DNA of 64,000 bases from Gnetum montanum (taxonomy: Eukaryota; Streptophyta; Gnetopsida; Gnetales; Gnetaceae), in NCBI GenBank assembly GCA_015680685.1, contig MNCI01005975.1, positions 280,188 through 344,187 of the forward strand. The letters run 5' to 3'. This document shows, in pieces, positions 46,703-57,254 of the stretch; within the stretch, counting starts at the first letter, position 1, and each line of letters opens with the position of its first letter. The position numbers and the translations under genes are program-made. The notes under the pieces were generated by a model. That model had not been told where the DNA came from. It saw nothing but the letters and a program-made list of their open reading frames with translations, and ran no database searches.

Positions 46703-47779
46703 TTGGCCCCTCTTTATTGACGCTTAGAGGAATCAACCCGAGAAGCGTCGACAAAGAAGTGCAAAACGCCACAAGCAACTCGATAGAGACCCTGTCTGTT
46801 GCCACTTGACTAGACATCATCGCACCATGTTCAGTAGTACATGGGATTCAGAGGAGTAAAATTTGCATCTGGATGGGGAAACGGAGACTGTGGGGATTGG
46901 GGACTGATCCGGGGACTGTACTAGATACAGGGGATGCTCTGGTATGTATCATGTTGATCCTTATCAATAGTCATTATTTAGTAGACTCAGAGTTTAGACA
47001 TGCGATGTGCATCCTTTGGCGGAACAAGACTCTTGGTTAACGTTCAAGAGAACTTGTTGGCAAGACCAAAGCTACTGGAGGATGTGTTACATTCTTTGGA
47101 AGAACAGGGCCCTTGTTTAGTGTTTAGGGGGAACCTGTTGGCGGAGAGCCAAAGCCATGCAACTGGATGCTTCTTGACTGTTTTGGACATGAGTACTTAG
47201 TTTCAAGACAATTGCCTTCCCGCCTGGGGCTTACATGGGAAGTGCCAAGGGTCTCGTTTATTTTTAGAAAGAAGCTTTGCTTTGATTTTGTACTCATGCT
47301 CAAGTGCTATGCTGTGTGTTACAACTACTTTAAAGTGTTACAGTGTGCAACAACATGTTCAAAGTTTTGAATGTATTTGTTGTATCGGAGGTGTGGCTGA
47401 GGAGAGTGTTTCGATGAATAGATAGTGAATGTACTAGGAAATGGGAATGTACTAGTGAGCGGTTTGATTTAGTCTTGCCATGTGTGCCGTGAACATTGTC
47501 TTATCTTGCTGCTTATGATGAAGTGCATTCTTGTGCAAAACCCCTGGGTGTCATCCTGCAAACATAACTCCAAGGAAACAAGAAAACCATGAGTGAATAA
47601 GCAAGCTTAGACTTACACGGCAGCAGATGGAACAAAGATGTTGAAGGAGATTCCAGTCACCGTATATGAATGGCAGCAATGTTGACGGGGTTGTCTGATG
47701 GTGAGCGATGTAGTGATTCTGATGAATGAATGTGGCCGCAAGTTGTGGAACTGGAGATAAACTTGCCAGTTTATAGTCT
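46703..47779 (-). other. T1 3' untranslated region
   Basis: No conserved ORF is present. The region holds two near-repeats of a segment with GAACTTGTTGGCAAGACCAAAG and GAACCTGTTGGCGGAGAGCC (about 47,050 and 47,132). It also has G-rich runs near 46,880-46,940 (GGGGATTGGGGACTG). It lies between the last minisatellite and the LTR, where Tat elements usually have a variable 3' UTR. Confidence 0.5.
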
Positions 47780-48160
47780 TAGCCGACTATCATGGGTTAG
47801 TTTTATGTCATAACCCGTTGGACATTGCCCGTTTAGCGTCGTGGCGAACGTTACATTTCCAGTTTCTAGTCTTAGCGGACCATGAAGAGGCAAACCAGTT
47901 TATAGTCTTAGCAGACTCTGGCGAATGTGACTGTGGCAGTTTACTTGTCATGCCGGACGGATGCTAGTTTATCGTCATTGTAGACACTGTATGATATCAG
48001 TTTATTGTCATGACGCCGAGACGAGCTGTGGTATCAGTTTATAGTCGTGATCCAGGACTGTTCTATGGTATCAGTTTACCATCATGATTCTAGGACGAAC
48101 TGTGGTATCAGTTTATAGTCGTGATCCCAGGACTCGCACGTACTTGAGCTTGTACTCAAA
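47780..48160. repeat. Minisatellite A of T1 (3' of integrase)
   Basis: About eight degenerate units of 35-45 bp share CAGTTTATAGTCGTGATCC, with variants CCAGTTTATAGTCTTAGC and CAGTTTATTGTCATGACG. Tat elements are known to hold tandem repeats in this position. Confidence 0.75.
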
Positions 48161-48226
48161 TGTAGAACGGTTTCAGGAATAAGTGATTGGTTCGATTGGC
48201 AAGCTCGTTCCCTTCCATATCAGTTA

Positions 48227-49300
48227 GCTTGAATGCTCTGTTGTTAAATGCTTTAGTGACCAAGTAAGGCCCTTCCTAGTTGGCTGAGAATTTGTCTGGG
48301 TGTTCCCGAACAACTTTAAGCACAAGGTCACCTTTTTTGATAGGGCGCTTGTTGATGTCATGTTGATGTCGTTGCCGTTGTTGTTTTTGGTACCATTCGA
48401 TCTGGTTGAGTGCACGTATGCGTTCCTCTTCCACCGAGTCAAGGTCAATGATACGTAGATCATTGTTTTGCCCGTCGTTGAGGAGTCCGGAAAGTGTGAT
48501 CCTTAAAGATGGTACCTGCAATTCTAAAGGTAAAATAGCTTCTGAACCGTAAACAAGACTATATGGTGTTTTACCTGTTGAAGTTCGATGCGTAGTACGG
48601 TATGCCCACAATGCGTATACCAATTGTTCATGCCACTTTTTCTTGCTTTGGGTAAGCATCCTTTTGAGGATTGTAATGATGGTTTTGTTTGTTGCCTCCA
48701 CTTGTCCATTGCTCTGAGGATAATAAGGGGATGAAAACGAACGTTTGATCCCTAGGCTGTCACAAAAGGTTTTGGTCTTAGTACTGCTGAACTATGGCCC
48801 GTTGTCAGTGATGATTGTCATGGGAATGCCAAAGCGAGTTACAATATTTTCGAGAATGAAGTTGCACACATGTTTGGATGTAGTTTTTTGAAGGGGAGCA
48901 GCTTCTACCCACTTCGTGAAGTATTCTATTGCAGTTATAATGAAACTATGGCTTGCGGAAGACGAGGGTGTTATTGGGCCAATGAGGTCCAACCTCCACT
49001 TTTGAAAGGACCACGTGATTTGCGCTGTATGAAACTCGTTTGGTGGGACATGGATCAAATTGCTATGTTTTTGGCAGGTACTACATGTTTTAACCTTAGA
49101 GAGATAGTCATACTTCATGTGTGGCCAATAGTAACCTAAGCGTCTTATTTTTGTTGCCATGGCTTTTGGTGCTATATGTCCTCCGCATAGTTCGTCGTGT
49201 ACCTGTTCGACGATGGTTTGGGCATCGGTACTACTGACGCATGTTAGCAATATGCCTTCATAGGATCTACGACACAACGTGTCCCCTACTAGTGTATACT
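48227..49300 (-). pseudogene. T1 integrase (one nonsense codon in the catalytic core)
   Basis: The zinc-binding region reads HDELCGGHIAPKAMATKI, GYYWPHMKYD and KTCSTCQKH. The core has WRLDLIGPI (first Asp), FGIPMTIITDNGP (second Asp) and SNGQVEATNKTI (Glu). A single TAG at 48,792-48,794 replaces the conserved Gln right after DNGP. The C-terminal domain includes YALWAYRTTHRTSTGKTPY, VYGSEAILPLEL and GDLVLKVVREH; no chromodomain is present. All three catalytic residues remain. The whole pol stays in one frame, so only point stops inactivate it. Confidence 0.9.
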
Positions 49301-49449
49301 GCTTAGAGCGTTTTTGTATTGCATCCTTTTGTGCATTTGTTAGATGTCATGGTGTTTCACCGTGTCGAAGGTACTCTTTTATGTCGTCATACCATTCTAT
49401 CGCATGTGTTGTACTAATAGATGTAATCGGCAATGTATCAAGAGTATTG

Positions 49450-49935
49450 GTTATTGGTTCAGCACAATTGATTACGGAGCTTGGTAACGTATGGAACATG
49501 TCTAGCGATATGTTTAATGCTAATGTGGCTACCGCATCTGCGATGGTATTATCATTTCTAAAGACGTGTTGCACATCGATGTTTTCAAATCGCCTCATTA
49601 GGTGTTTGGCCAAGTCACAGTATGGTTGTAAATGTTGGGCTTTGCATGTGTAAACATCTGTGACTTGGTTTAATACCAGTTGTGAGTCTCCTCTGACTAC
49701 AAGCCGTGTGATATCTGAAGCTAGTGCTGCCGCGATACCTCTAAGGAGACCTTCATACTCTGCTATGTTGTTGGTACAGCAAAAGTTGAAAAGATAAGCA
49801 AAGGGTCGGATCTCCTCGGAGGGATAGGTGATGACAGCGGCTACGCTCCCCCCTCAGGAGGTGGATGCTCCATCAAAGTTTAGAATGGCGTCGTAGTCAT
49901 TGGGTACTACATCTACTGTGCTTATATTCTCATCC
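49450..49935 (-). pseudogene. T1 second (archaeal-type) RNase H
   Basis: The minus-strand blocks are ILNFDGASTS (first Asp), SEEIRPFAYLFNFCCTNN, IAEYEGLLRGIAAALASDI, RLVVRGDSQLVLNQVTDVY and ENIDVQHVFRNDNTIADAVA. This aRNH domain between RNase H and integrase is the hallmark of the Tat lineage. One TGA follows DGASTS. The Asp/Glu/Asp residues (DGAS, AEYEGL, GDSQ) are kept. Confidence 0.85.
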
Positions 49936-50429
49936 AGGAATTCTGGCTCTATTATTGCTTGATCGTGTGTTGGTGATGTGGCCATTTGACTTGCTATGGC
50001 TTGACCCTTAACCGATGATTGCGCTATGTAGTGCAGGTCAAATTCAGCTATCATGGCTTTCCAGTGGGCTATTCGACTCGTTTCGTAAATATTTCCTGTT
50101 ATAGCCCTTAGCACATTATCCTTGCAAATTATGTTAACTTGGTTACGGAAGAGGTAATGTCACCATTTTCTTAGAGAAAAAACCAAAACTAAACATGATC
50201 TCTCCACATCGTTGTACTTTTTCTCGTGGGCAACTAATGCATTGCTTAAATAATATATAGGGACTTTAGTTTCGTCATCTTGTTTCTGGCAAAGCATAGA
50301 CGCGATTGAAGAATCCGAAGCGGCCAGATAGATGTAAAACGGTTTATCGTTTTGAGGTGGATAAACCGTGGGTAGTCAGGCGAGTGCCATTTTAATGTTA
50401 TCAAATGCTTCTTGGCATTGTGGAGTTCA
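49936..50429 (-). pseudogene. T1 RT-linked RNase H
   Basis: In the same frame as RT the translation gives PFYIYLAASDSSIASMLCQ, VPIYYLSNALVAHEKKYND, VERSCLVLVFSLRKW and NVLRAITGNIYETSRIAHW. The position and RY/KW blocks mark the first RNase H. Catalytic acids are poorly conserved here (YLAAS where many elements have YLDAS-like). Such degeneration of the first RNase H is usual when an aRNH is present. Three in-frame stops occur. Confidence 0.75.
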
Positions 50430-51740
50430 TTCTAAATGGACGTTCTTGCGTAACAAATGGTTCATAGGTTTTAGTTTGTCTGTCAGCTTTTCTATGAAGC
50501 GCCTGATAAACTGTAATCTACCTTGTAAATATCGAAGTTCGGTAAGGTTACTGGGTGGTTTGAGGTTTGTTATGGCCTTAACCTTATTAGGGTCTACTCG
50601 TATCCCTGCTTCTGAGGCTATAAATCCAAGCATTTTACCTGTCTTGACGTCGAAGACACATTTTTTGGGGTTGAGTCCCAGTTCGTACTTTAAACAACGT
50701 TTTAACACTAAGTCGAGATCTTGTACATGTTGTTCCGATGTTTTTGATTTAACCACAATGTCATCCACATAATCATTGAGTGAGTGCAACATGTAATCAC
50801 TAAAGATAAATTTCATCACTCTTTGATACGTGGCCCCAGCGTTCTTGAGACCAAAGGGCATCATTGTATAACAAAAGGTTCCCCATGGTGTCATAAAGGT
50901 TGTCCGAAGCTGATGCTCTGGGTTGATGCGTATTTGATTGTATCCCGAGAAGCCATCCATAAAAGATAATAAGGCATGTCCGGCAGTCGAGTCAACAAGT
51001 TGATCGATGCTGGGTAGAGGAAAATCATCTTTTATGGTTGCAACATTTAAATCTTGGAAGTCAATGTACAAGCGAATGCTTCCATTCTTCTTCAGGACAA
51101 TGACCATGTTGGATACCCACTCGGCGTAATCAACAGCCCAGATGAAACCAGCCTGATAAAGCTTGGTGATCTCATTATGAACCGCCAATGCTACCTCGAG
51201 TTTAACCTTTCGTGCCTTTTGTTTTACCAGTCTTAGCTTCGGATCGAGAATAATGTTATGCTGGACAATTCGAGGGTCTAGTCTAGGCATGTCTATGTAA
51301 GACCAAGCGAATGCTTTCATGTTTTCCCTGAGCACATCTTCAATGTCTTTGGCTAATTGCAGTTGTAATAATGTGCTTAGTTTTAATATTTTAATTTCTC
51401 CATTGGGCATGGTGATGGGGGTTTCGTTCAACGGGTCTTCGGTAATATTTTCGGCTTCTATGTCGAGAGATTTTGTCATGCCGTTGTAGTTGTCTATTGT
51501 TTGCTGTGTTGAGGCTATGACTGTGTCGTCCGTTGGTGAACTTAAGTGGATGAGGTTTATGTTAGTGTCTCTTGCAATTTTGCCATATGGTCCATCAATG
51601 ATTAATGGTGCGGTTAAATGCTGGCAATCCATCGAGCTTGCCCTTGCTAATAAACAGAGAGCTGAATGAGCTAATGGGTATCGTTCTATTTTCTTTGGTA
51701 ATTTTAGATTATGCACACATGCATGATGGTGGATTATCAT
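50430..51740 (-). pseudogene. T1 reverse transcriptase (open frame of 437 codons)
   Basis: An uninterrupted frame runs from 51,740 to a TAG at 50,427-50,429. RT blocks are EITKLYQAGFIWAVDYAEW, VIVLKKNGSIRLYIDF, LPSIDQLVDSTAGH, LLSFMDGFSGYNQIRI (first Asp), FCYTMMPFGLKNAGATYQR, LNDYVDDIVVKSK (both Asp) and GIRVDPNKVKAI. All catalytic Asp residues and the PFGLKNA loop are present. The terminal TAG lies where RT passes into RNase H. It is the best preserved retroelement domain in the window. Confidence 0.92.
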
Positions 51741-51744
51741 CTCA

Positions 51745-52095
51745 CCGGGATGCGCGGCAGTTTAACGCCTTACCGGGCTGTGAGTGGCAGTTTAACACCT
51801 TACCAGGCCAAATGTAATCCGTAGGTGGTAGTTTAACGCCTTACCGGGCTGTAACGGCAGTTTAAGGCCGTACTGGGCCTTGGATGGCAGTTTAGGGCCG
51901 TACCGGGCCATGGATGGCAGTTTAGGGCCGTACCGGGCCATGGATGGCAGTTTAGGGCCGTACTGGGCCATGGATGGCAGTTTAGGGCCGTACCGGGCCA
52001 TGGATGGCAGTTTAGGGCCGTACCGGGCCGTGAGTGGCAGTTTAACGCCTTACCAGGCCACAACAGCAATTTAGGGCCGTACCGGGCCATGAGTG
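51745..52095. repeat. Minisatellite B of T1 (30-bp units)
   Basis: A 30-bp unit beginning GGATGGCAGTTTAGGGCCGT and ending ACCGGGCCAT is repeated five to six times almost perfectly at 51,880-52,030. It is flanked by diverged units (GGCAGTTTAACGCCTTACC). It separates RT from the antisense gene. Peptide-repeat ORFs here (for example MDGSLGPYRA on the plus strand) are by-products of the unit length being divisible by three. Confidence 0.9.
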
Positions 52096-52241
52096 GTTTA
52101 TGTCGGAATTTTTTTTATTTTATATCTTTCTCTTTTTTTATTTTTCTGGGCAAATTTTAGCGAAAAATGAGAAAAAAAAGGCAAAAAGTGGCAAAAAGTA
52201 GCAACGGCGGCGTAAGCGGCGGTGGCAAAGACGGCAGAGTG

Positions 52242-52251
52242 CTATATAAAG
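52242..52251 (+). promoter_or_regulatory. TATA box of the T1 antisense gene
   Basis: CTATATAAAG followed by a G-run lies on the plus strand, 288 bp before the first ATG of the antisense gene. Sequence after it is rich in GCGTAAGATC/GCGTAAACC words. It is the only consensus TATA box on the plus strand of T1 that precedes a gene structure. Confidence 0.6.
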
Positions 52252-52284
52252 GGGGGGGGCATTCATTTTTTTTATCAGTTTGCA

Positions 52285-53280
52285 GCGTAAGATCAGAGTG
52301 TAAACGGCCTAGCATAGAATTTGAGCATAAGCGTAAACCATCGAACCCTAGTGTAAGCGTAGATCCAAACCCTGAGCATAGACGCCAACAGTTAAACCCC
52401 AGCGTAGATGCCAACGGCTAAACCTTAGCGTAGATGCGGAGTGTAAAAGTGCAAGTGTTGGTGTAGAGACTTGGCGTAGGCGTAAACAGCTCCAACCTTC
52501 AGCATAGACTGTTAACCTCAACATAGAGGATGATGGGCAGAGGCAAAGAAGTGGAAGGCCGAGGGAGGAAGGGACCTGACTTGACCTTTGCAGAGGAGAC
52601 CGAAGCCATGCTGCAGTGCCTACCCAGGCCAAGGATTCCATCATGGCCTAGAACATCACATAGGTAGGCTCTAATTCCGCCTTTGTTGGTTATTTTTGCC
52701 TGTAAATGCTTCGTGGCGTAGAAAATCTCGGCGTATACGCCGAGCGTAGAGAGTTGGCGTAGAGGGTTTTCGACGTATACGCTGAGCATAACTTCACAGC
52801 GTAGTTAGGTTAGCGTAGATTATCAGGGCGTAATTGGTTTTATCGGTGGACAGCGTAAACACTTTTCTTGCACGCTTGTATCAGCGTAAACCACGGCGTA
52901 ATAAGTTTTCTGTGCGCGAAGTTTTGTTAGTGTAAGTTCTGTCTACGCTGTGACAGTGTATATGCTGAAGGTTTGTTTAGCGTATACATTGAGCATGCAC
53001 AGTTTTTTTTACAGTGTAGACTTGTTTTTCATGTTTCTAGCGTAAACTGTTTGTTCAGTGTTTGGCGTAGACTATTTACACTGAAAGCAAACTTGGGCGT
53101 ATACACTGAGGGTTTCTTCGGCGTATACGTTGGTCGTAAGAGGTTTGGTCGACAGCGTAAACAATTCATTGGTCGGCGTCTACGCCGAGTTAGGCAGTGT
53201 ATACACTAAGTGTAAACAGTTTTGTCGGTGTATACGCTGGGTTAAGTAGTGTATTACGCCGAGTGTAAACAGTTAGGAAT
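52285..53280. repeat. GCGTA/GCGTATACGC motif region before the antisense gene
   Basis: A perfect GCGTATACGC is at 52,731. Near copies lie at about 52,770, 53,098, 53,120, 53,196 and 53,230, with many GCGTAAAC and GCGTAGAC half-forms. It includes the presumed first exon (52,530-52,663) and first intron. Confidence 0.7.
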
Positions 53281-53290
53281 TTTTTCTAAG

Positions 53291-53836
53291 TGCCAATTTA
53301 CGATGTGAATTTTCGCTTTTCGGGTCGTTTTGATGCATGGCTGATTTATTATGGCATCCTGATTGCTGGCAGGGGCGGTAAGCGCTTCCTCCTCATTGTT
53401 GAGCTCATCGGGGTGCTAACATGGTTTGGCCCCATTGAGGTTGATGAGCCTACCCCGGATCTAACTGTGGACAACAATGGGGTTTGGTTCAGAGAAGGTG
53501 CATGCGAATTTTTGGCCTTCATGTTGGACAACTTCGAAGTGGCGATCTGGTCACAGCTAAATGAAGTGGTGGCGCAGAGCGTAATTGAGGCAATGCTGCC
53601 GGGAGCTGCCGAGGATGTCATGGTCTTCATAGAAGACATTGACGAGGGGCCGTTTGTTAACGAGGATGGTTCTACCTGCGGGCCCAGGTCCACACGCCCG
53701 TTAACGTGCGTGTGGGCACAGTTGCCATGAGGTTTGGACTACCTCAACAGCACGCTATTTGTAGCTGCGTGCGCCCACACGATGTTTTAGAATCCTCCAG
53801 GCACTATGTACCGAGTGGATAGATAGGACCATTTAA
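53291..53836 (+). pseudogene. FCP1/NIF phosphatase-like exon (degenerate)
   Basis: The frame reads GGKRFLLIVELIGVLTWFG, then VWFREGACEFLAFMLDNFEV, AIWSQLNEVVAQSVIEAMLPG and TCVWAQLP. After a TGA it continues in the same frame with LDYLNSTLFVAACAHTMF, a TAG, and NPPGTMYRV. This follows the FCP1-homology (NLI-interacting factor-like) order: a K-LL-x-DLNG start, an FL-x-F...F-V-VWSS helix, then NTLLVDDSPYK-NPP. The catalytic DLNG-type Asp is Glu-Leu-Ile-Gly here, and VDD is VAA. It is a captured or degenerate HAD phosphatase domain, not a working enzyme. The domain call is from pattern memory. Confidence 0.5.
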
Positions 53837-54244
53837 GTTTGTCCTTTCTTTTCACCGTTCAGTACTTGCTTCTGTTTTCACGTCCGTTTGTTTGTAGGGC
53901 TAAGGTTAATTCGGATGGAACCTGCGTTGAAGATGAAGGGCTTGCTCTTGCTTGCACTGCTCTGGAGGCTTTTATGGTGGGTCCCACCCTTCGTGGAACC
54001 GTATTGGATCAAACGAAGGGTGCCATCATTCACTTTCATAAACAGTTCTTTAGAGCGTTTGTAATGTGCAAAGCTCGTGGGTGGCTGCATGAAGACTGGT
54101 CAAATAATGGGCCGGTCTTCCCTCGTGACTCCGGCAGCACATCTAAGTTGACAACCAACGGTAAATGACAACGTTTCCTAGATGTGCCAACGTTTTTATT
54201 CAACTGTTGGGAGTTATACTAACAATCTCAAATTGTATGTGCAG

Positions 54245-55241
54245 TTGATGTACCTCCTGGCGGCGATCTGGTTACGACGGCCAAACTGAGACTACACTGT
54301 CGATGAAGTTTGGGGAGGTGAATAAGGCTCAAAAGTGGTTACGTACACATGCTCCATCATCCATCATTCGTTGCCTAGATAATGCTAGCCTCATGGAGCT
54401 CTTCATGACCTCGAGTCCTGATGTATCCATAGCGGAAATGATCGGGATCGTGGATTCTTTCAATGAGTCTGTCTCATACTACAGCACCCGGATTAAGGGT
54501 GTCAAGGTAGTTTTCCATCTGTCGCCAGAATTCTTTTGGAACTTATTTGGGGTACCGGTAGATGGCATAAGTGTAGTATTAGACAGAGCTCATAAAGAGC
54601 TCCAAACGGTACGCGAATTGGAGGATTGGCTAGGCGTGGCCAAGGGTGCCAAGGGGTTCCCGATGCAGGGGAAAGCAAAGGTTGCAGAGGTAAATGAACT
54701 ATATCCTCTGTTTAGGGTGCGGGTATTCCCCAAAATCCTTTCCCAGGTACGGAGTCTTGGGGTGGAGGCTGTGCGCATCATGCGAACTATCCTGGAAATC
54801 GGCATGTGCTATAACTGGGCTAAATTCTTGTTGTCGGGCATGCACAAGGAGATAGTGCAATTGCACTCGAATGTCGAGGCGCAATCTCACTTTACCTTTG
54901 TCTTTTTCGTCGGTTACCTTCGTCGCTTAGCTGAGTTTCTGATAGTTCGCGTGGATAACAAGTTTGTTCTACGGGATCGGGGTCAACTATCCTGCCCGTG
55001 GATCAACCACTTGTACGACACAGCCAAGTCCCAAGATGCACCAGAGGGCATTGATGAGTCCGTGTCTATTACGACCAGGGGATCGTCGGGTACCTCAATT
55101 CATACTCACGATAGTCTGGTATTAGAGCCAGATGATGTGCCCCTCACTACAAGAAGAGCCGAGCGGGTTATTAAAGAGACCATTGGCCAGGCTAAATCGA
55201 AGCTGAAAAGACACGAATGCCTAATTGAAGAAGTTTCGAAT
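54245..55241 (+). pseudogene. Transposon-protein-like domain exon of the antisense gene
   Basis: An open frame from 54,303 encodes KAQKWLRTHAPSSIIRCLD, then IVDSFNESVSYYSTRIKGVK, VVFHLSPEFFWNLFGVPVDG, LYPLFRVRVFPKILSQV, GMCYNWAKFLLSGMHKEI and HFTFVFFVGYLRRLAEFLIV. The pattern of a VK(I/V)-x-x-x-V-x-F/LSPE helix ending in GVP, then a retained W and a late FF-YL-RL helix, matches the putative plant transposon protein domain. It also parallels ORF3 of the E elements. Donor TCGAAT/GTAAGC at 55,242 is in phase 0 with an acceptor GAAGCAG ending at 55,398. Confidence 0.55.
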
Positions 55242-55398
55242 GTAAGCGAGCCACAATTAAAGCGTATATGATTTAAGATGCTTGGTATGTAGACTTCGCC
55301 CGCTTATCACTTTATTGTTTTGGTTTCGCTCATAATTTTTCTTCAATCGCTTACATGTCACTGATACCTTTAGCTTGATTTGAGAAGTGAGGAAGCAG

Positions 55399-56967
55399 GC
55401 TTTAGAAATGATCACTGAGGAGGAGGAGACCAACACAGAGCAGAATAATGGGGAGGAAAATGTGGAGAAGGACCAGGGAGGAGGAACGGAGGAGTTGAAG
55501 GAGAATACCACAGAAACTGAATCGTTGGATGATCAAGGTGGTATCGATCAAGTGTTTAGCAGCTTCCTTAAGGGAAAGCTGGACTTAGGCGACCCACCAG
55601 AAGGTGACAAGGAGCACGGTATGTTTTCTTTTATTTTTATTTTTACATTGCTTCGTATTTTCTTTCTATGGTATTTTATTTTCGTATTTTCATTTCTTTC
55701 AGATGAAGGCAGCGAAACCAGGACGGTGCGGTTAGACGTAACCATGAAGACGGTTCCTCCTGAGAGGACCGCAGAGGTTAGTTCGTCCTGCATCCGTGTG
55801 CCATGTACTTGGATAGAAATGCCAAGTAAGAAGGATTTTGTGGCTGGAATCGCTGAAGAGGTTGTCGAACGAATTCAGGAGGTTCACCCTAAAATATGTA
55901 TACGTGTTTTGAATCATTTGCTGTTTTAAAGTCTCGCACCTTGTTCATGTTGTCTTAACATTTGTTCTTTTCATGTGCATAGGTGCCAAATTGAGGTGGG
56001 ATCCCTCTGAGAGCATCAGCATAGAGAGTTTACCCTCACTATCCCCAGAGGTGGAGCAGGTGCCAAGACCTGTTTATGATGAGGTGGCGGAGGGTCTTGT
56101 GCACAACGCCAAGTTACTGTGGACCTGTAGGCATTCTGTTGAGCAGTTGTGATTGCAGATCCAAGCTAAGGAAAGGGAAGTCTCCGAATTGTCAATTGAA
56201 CATGACGATCTTAAGGCTCGGTAAGAGTTCGCTGTTACCAAACTAAGTGGTGATCGCTCTTGGCGAATGTCCGAGGTTACGTATACCAGGTATTGGAATC
56301 TTCTAAATCGTCATGCGTCACTAACTCGGAGAATGGCAGAGCGTAAAGCCCAAATTGATCTCCTGAATCTCAAATGTCAAGATTGGAAAGCCTTCACTTC
56401 CAAGGTTCACAAGTGGGGTCAGGATGAGAAGAATCACAAACATCACTACAAGAAGTCGTTAAAAGAAGTGTCAATTGAGAAGCGGCAACTAGAAATGTTT
56501 GTGGAGGATTTGGGTTTGCGCTCTACCTTTGACACTGTTGCCCAAAACACAACTGTCGAGATGGAGTCACCTACCAGGGTGATTACAATTGCCTCTGGGG
56601 AAGTGTCTGTGGGTGAATTCCCTCTGAAACGTCCTACCTGGTCGGCTGTCGACAAGGGAAAGACCTTGGCAGATGTCGACTTAGGCCTTGATGGGACGGA
56701 TTGGGCCAGTGCTTCAGAAGAGGAGATGCTTCGTCGACTGGAATTTGGCTTAGGGGGATCTCCTATGGTAAGCGTTATGAAATTACGAAATTGATTTGCT
56801 AAATAATGTTTGAAATGTTAAGGTTCTCTTGTTCTTATATTGGTGGTCTCATTTTGTGTTTTCAGGATGAAGGTGGTGACGATGCCCAGGAAGCTGGCCC
56901 CAGTGGAGCAGGGGCCCCTGACGTCGGTGGATCTAAAGGGGACGATCCTCCCTTCCCAGATGCTTAG
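55399..56967 (+). pseudogene. Acidic and coiled-coil exons of the antisense gene
   Basis: Exon 55,399-55,618 is very acidic (ALEMITEEEETNTEQNNGEE). Introns 55,619-55,702, 55,898-55,982 and 56,766-56,864 keep the reading phase on both sides. Exon 55,983-56,765 is a coiled coil (KEREVSELSIEHDD, MAERKAQIDLLNLKCQ, IEKRQLEMFVEDLG) interrupted by a TGA and a TAA. The last exon encodes a Gly/Asp/Pro tail and stops at 56,967. Domain plus coiled coil is the same design as ORF3 of E2 and E3. Confidence 0.6.
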
Positions 56968-57116
56968 TTTTTAGTTTTTGTAGTTTTTGTTTTTGTTTTT
57001 TGCTTCATGGAACTATTCTGACTCAAATTGACACGGGAATTGTAAGTTGAAGATTTTGAGATATTTAACAGATGGACGAGAACAGTTAACTCTTGTAATT
57101 GTACATCATTGCATAT

Positions 57117-57122
57117 AATAAA
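57117..57122 (+). terminator. Poly(A) signal of the antisense gene
   Basis: AATAAA lies 150 bp after the TAG of the last exon, in a T-rich 3' flank with TTGTAATTGTACATC just upstream, typical of plant 3' ends. Confidence 0.55.
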
Positions 57123-57254
57123 GATTTTTTTGTGTGATTTTAAGTTTAATTGCACACACAACACGACAATGTAAAATATTTTGGTTTATTTTTCGGTTTT
57201 AAGTGTAACACGCGGATGTAATTATAAATGATAAGCAAAAAAGGAAAACAAAGT

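Larger units (their letters stand above)
52530..56967 (+). pseudogene. Antisense multi-exon gene within T1 (whole gene)
   Basis: On the strand opposite to T1, a gene runs from a TATA box (52,242) to a poly(A) signal (57,117). Likely exons are 52,530-52,663 (MMGRGKEVEGRGRKG), an FCP1-like exon ~53,291-53,836, 53,898-54,160, 54,245-55,241, 55,399-55,618, 55,703-55,897, 55,983-56,765 and 56,865-56,967 (ends PPFPDA, TAG). Introns in the 3' half are phase-consistent GT-AG. A few in-frame TGA/TAA/TAG codons and one frame problem near 54,300 mark it as broken or very recently lost. Exon borders before 53,898 are unresolved. It is neither gag nor pol, and its product is unknown. Confidence 0.6.

Noticed and set aside
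51792-52090. Peptide-repeat proteins such as repeated MDGSLGPYRA or GTALNCHPWP
   Set aside because: They are translations of a 30-bp minisatellite; a unit divisible by three gives open frames on both strands without selection.
51745-52095. CRISPR-like array
   Set aside because: Units are contiguous with no unique spacers and the context is a plant retrotransposon.
52242-57122. The antisense gene as an ordinary host gene next to two separate elements
   Set aside because: It lies between gag-PR and RT-INT of one colinear minus-strand element, bounded by related minisatellites, and shares T1's GCGTATACGC motif. An independent nested insertion remains possible and is stated in the finding.
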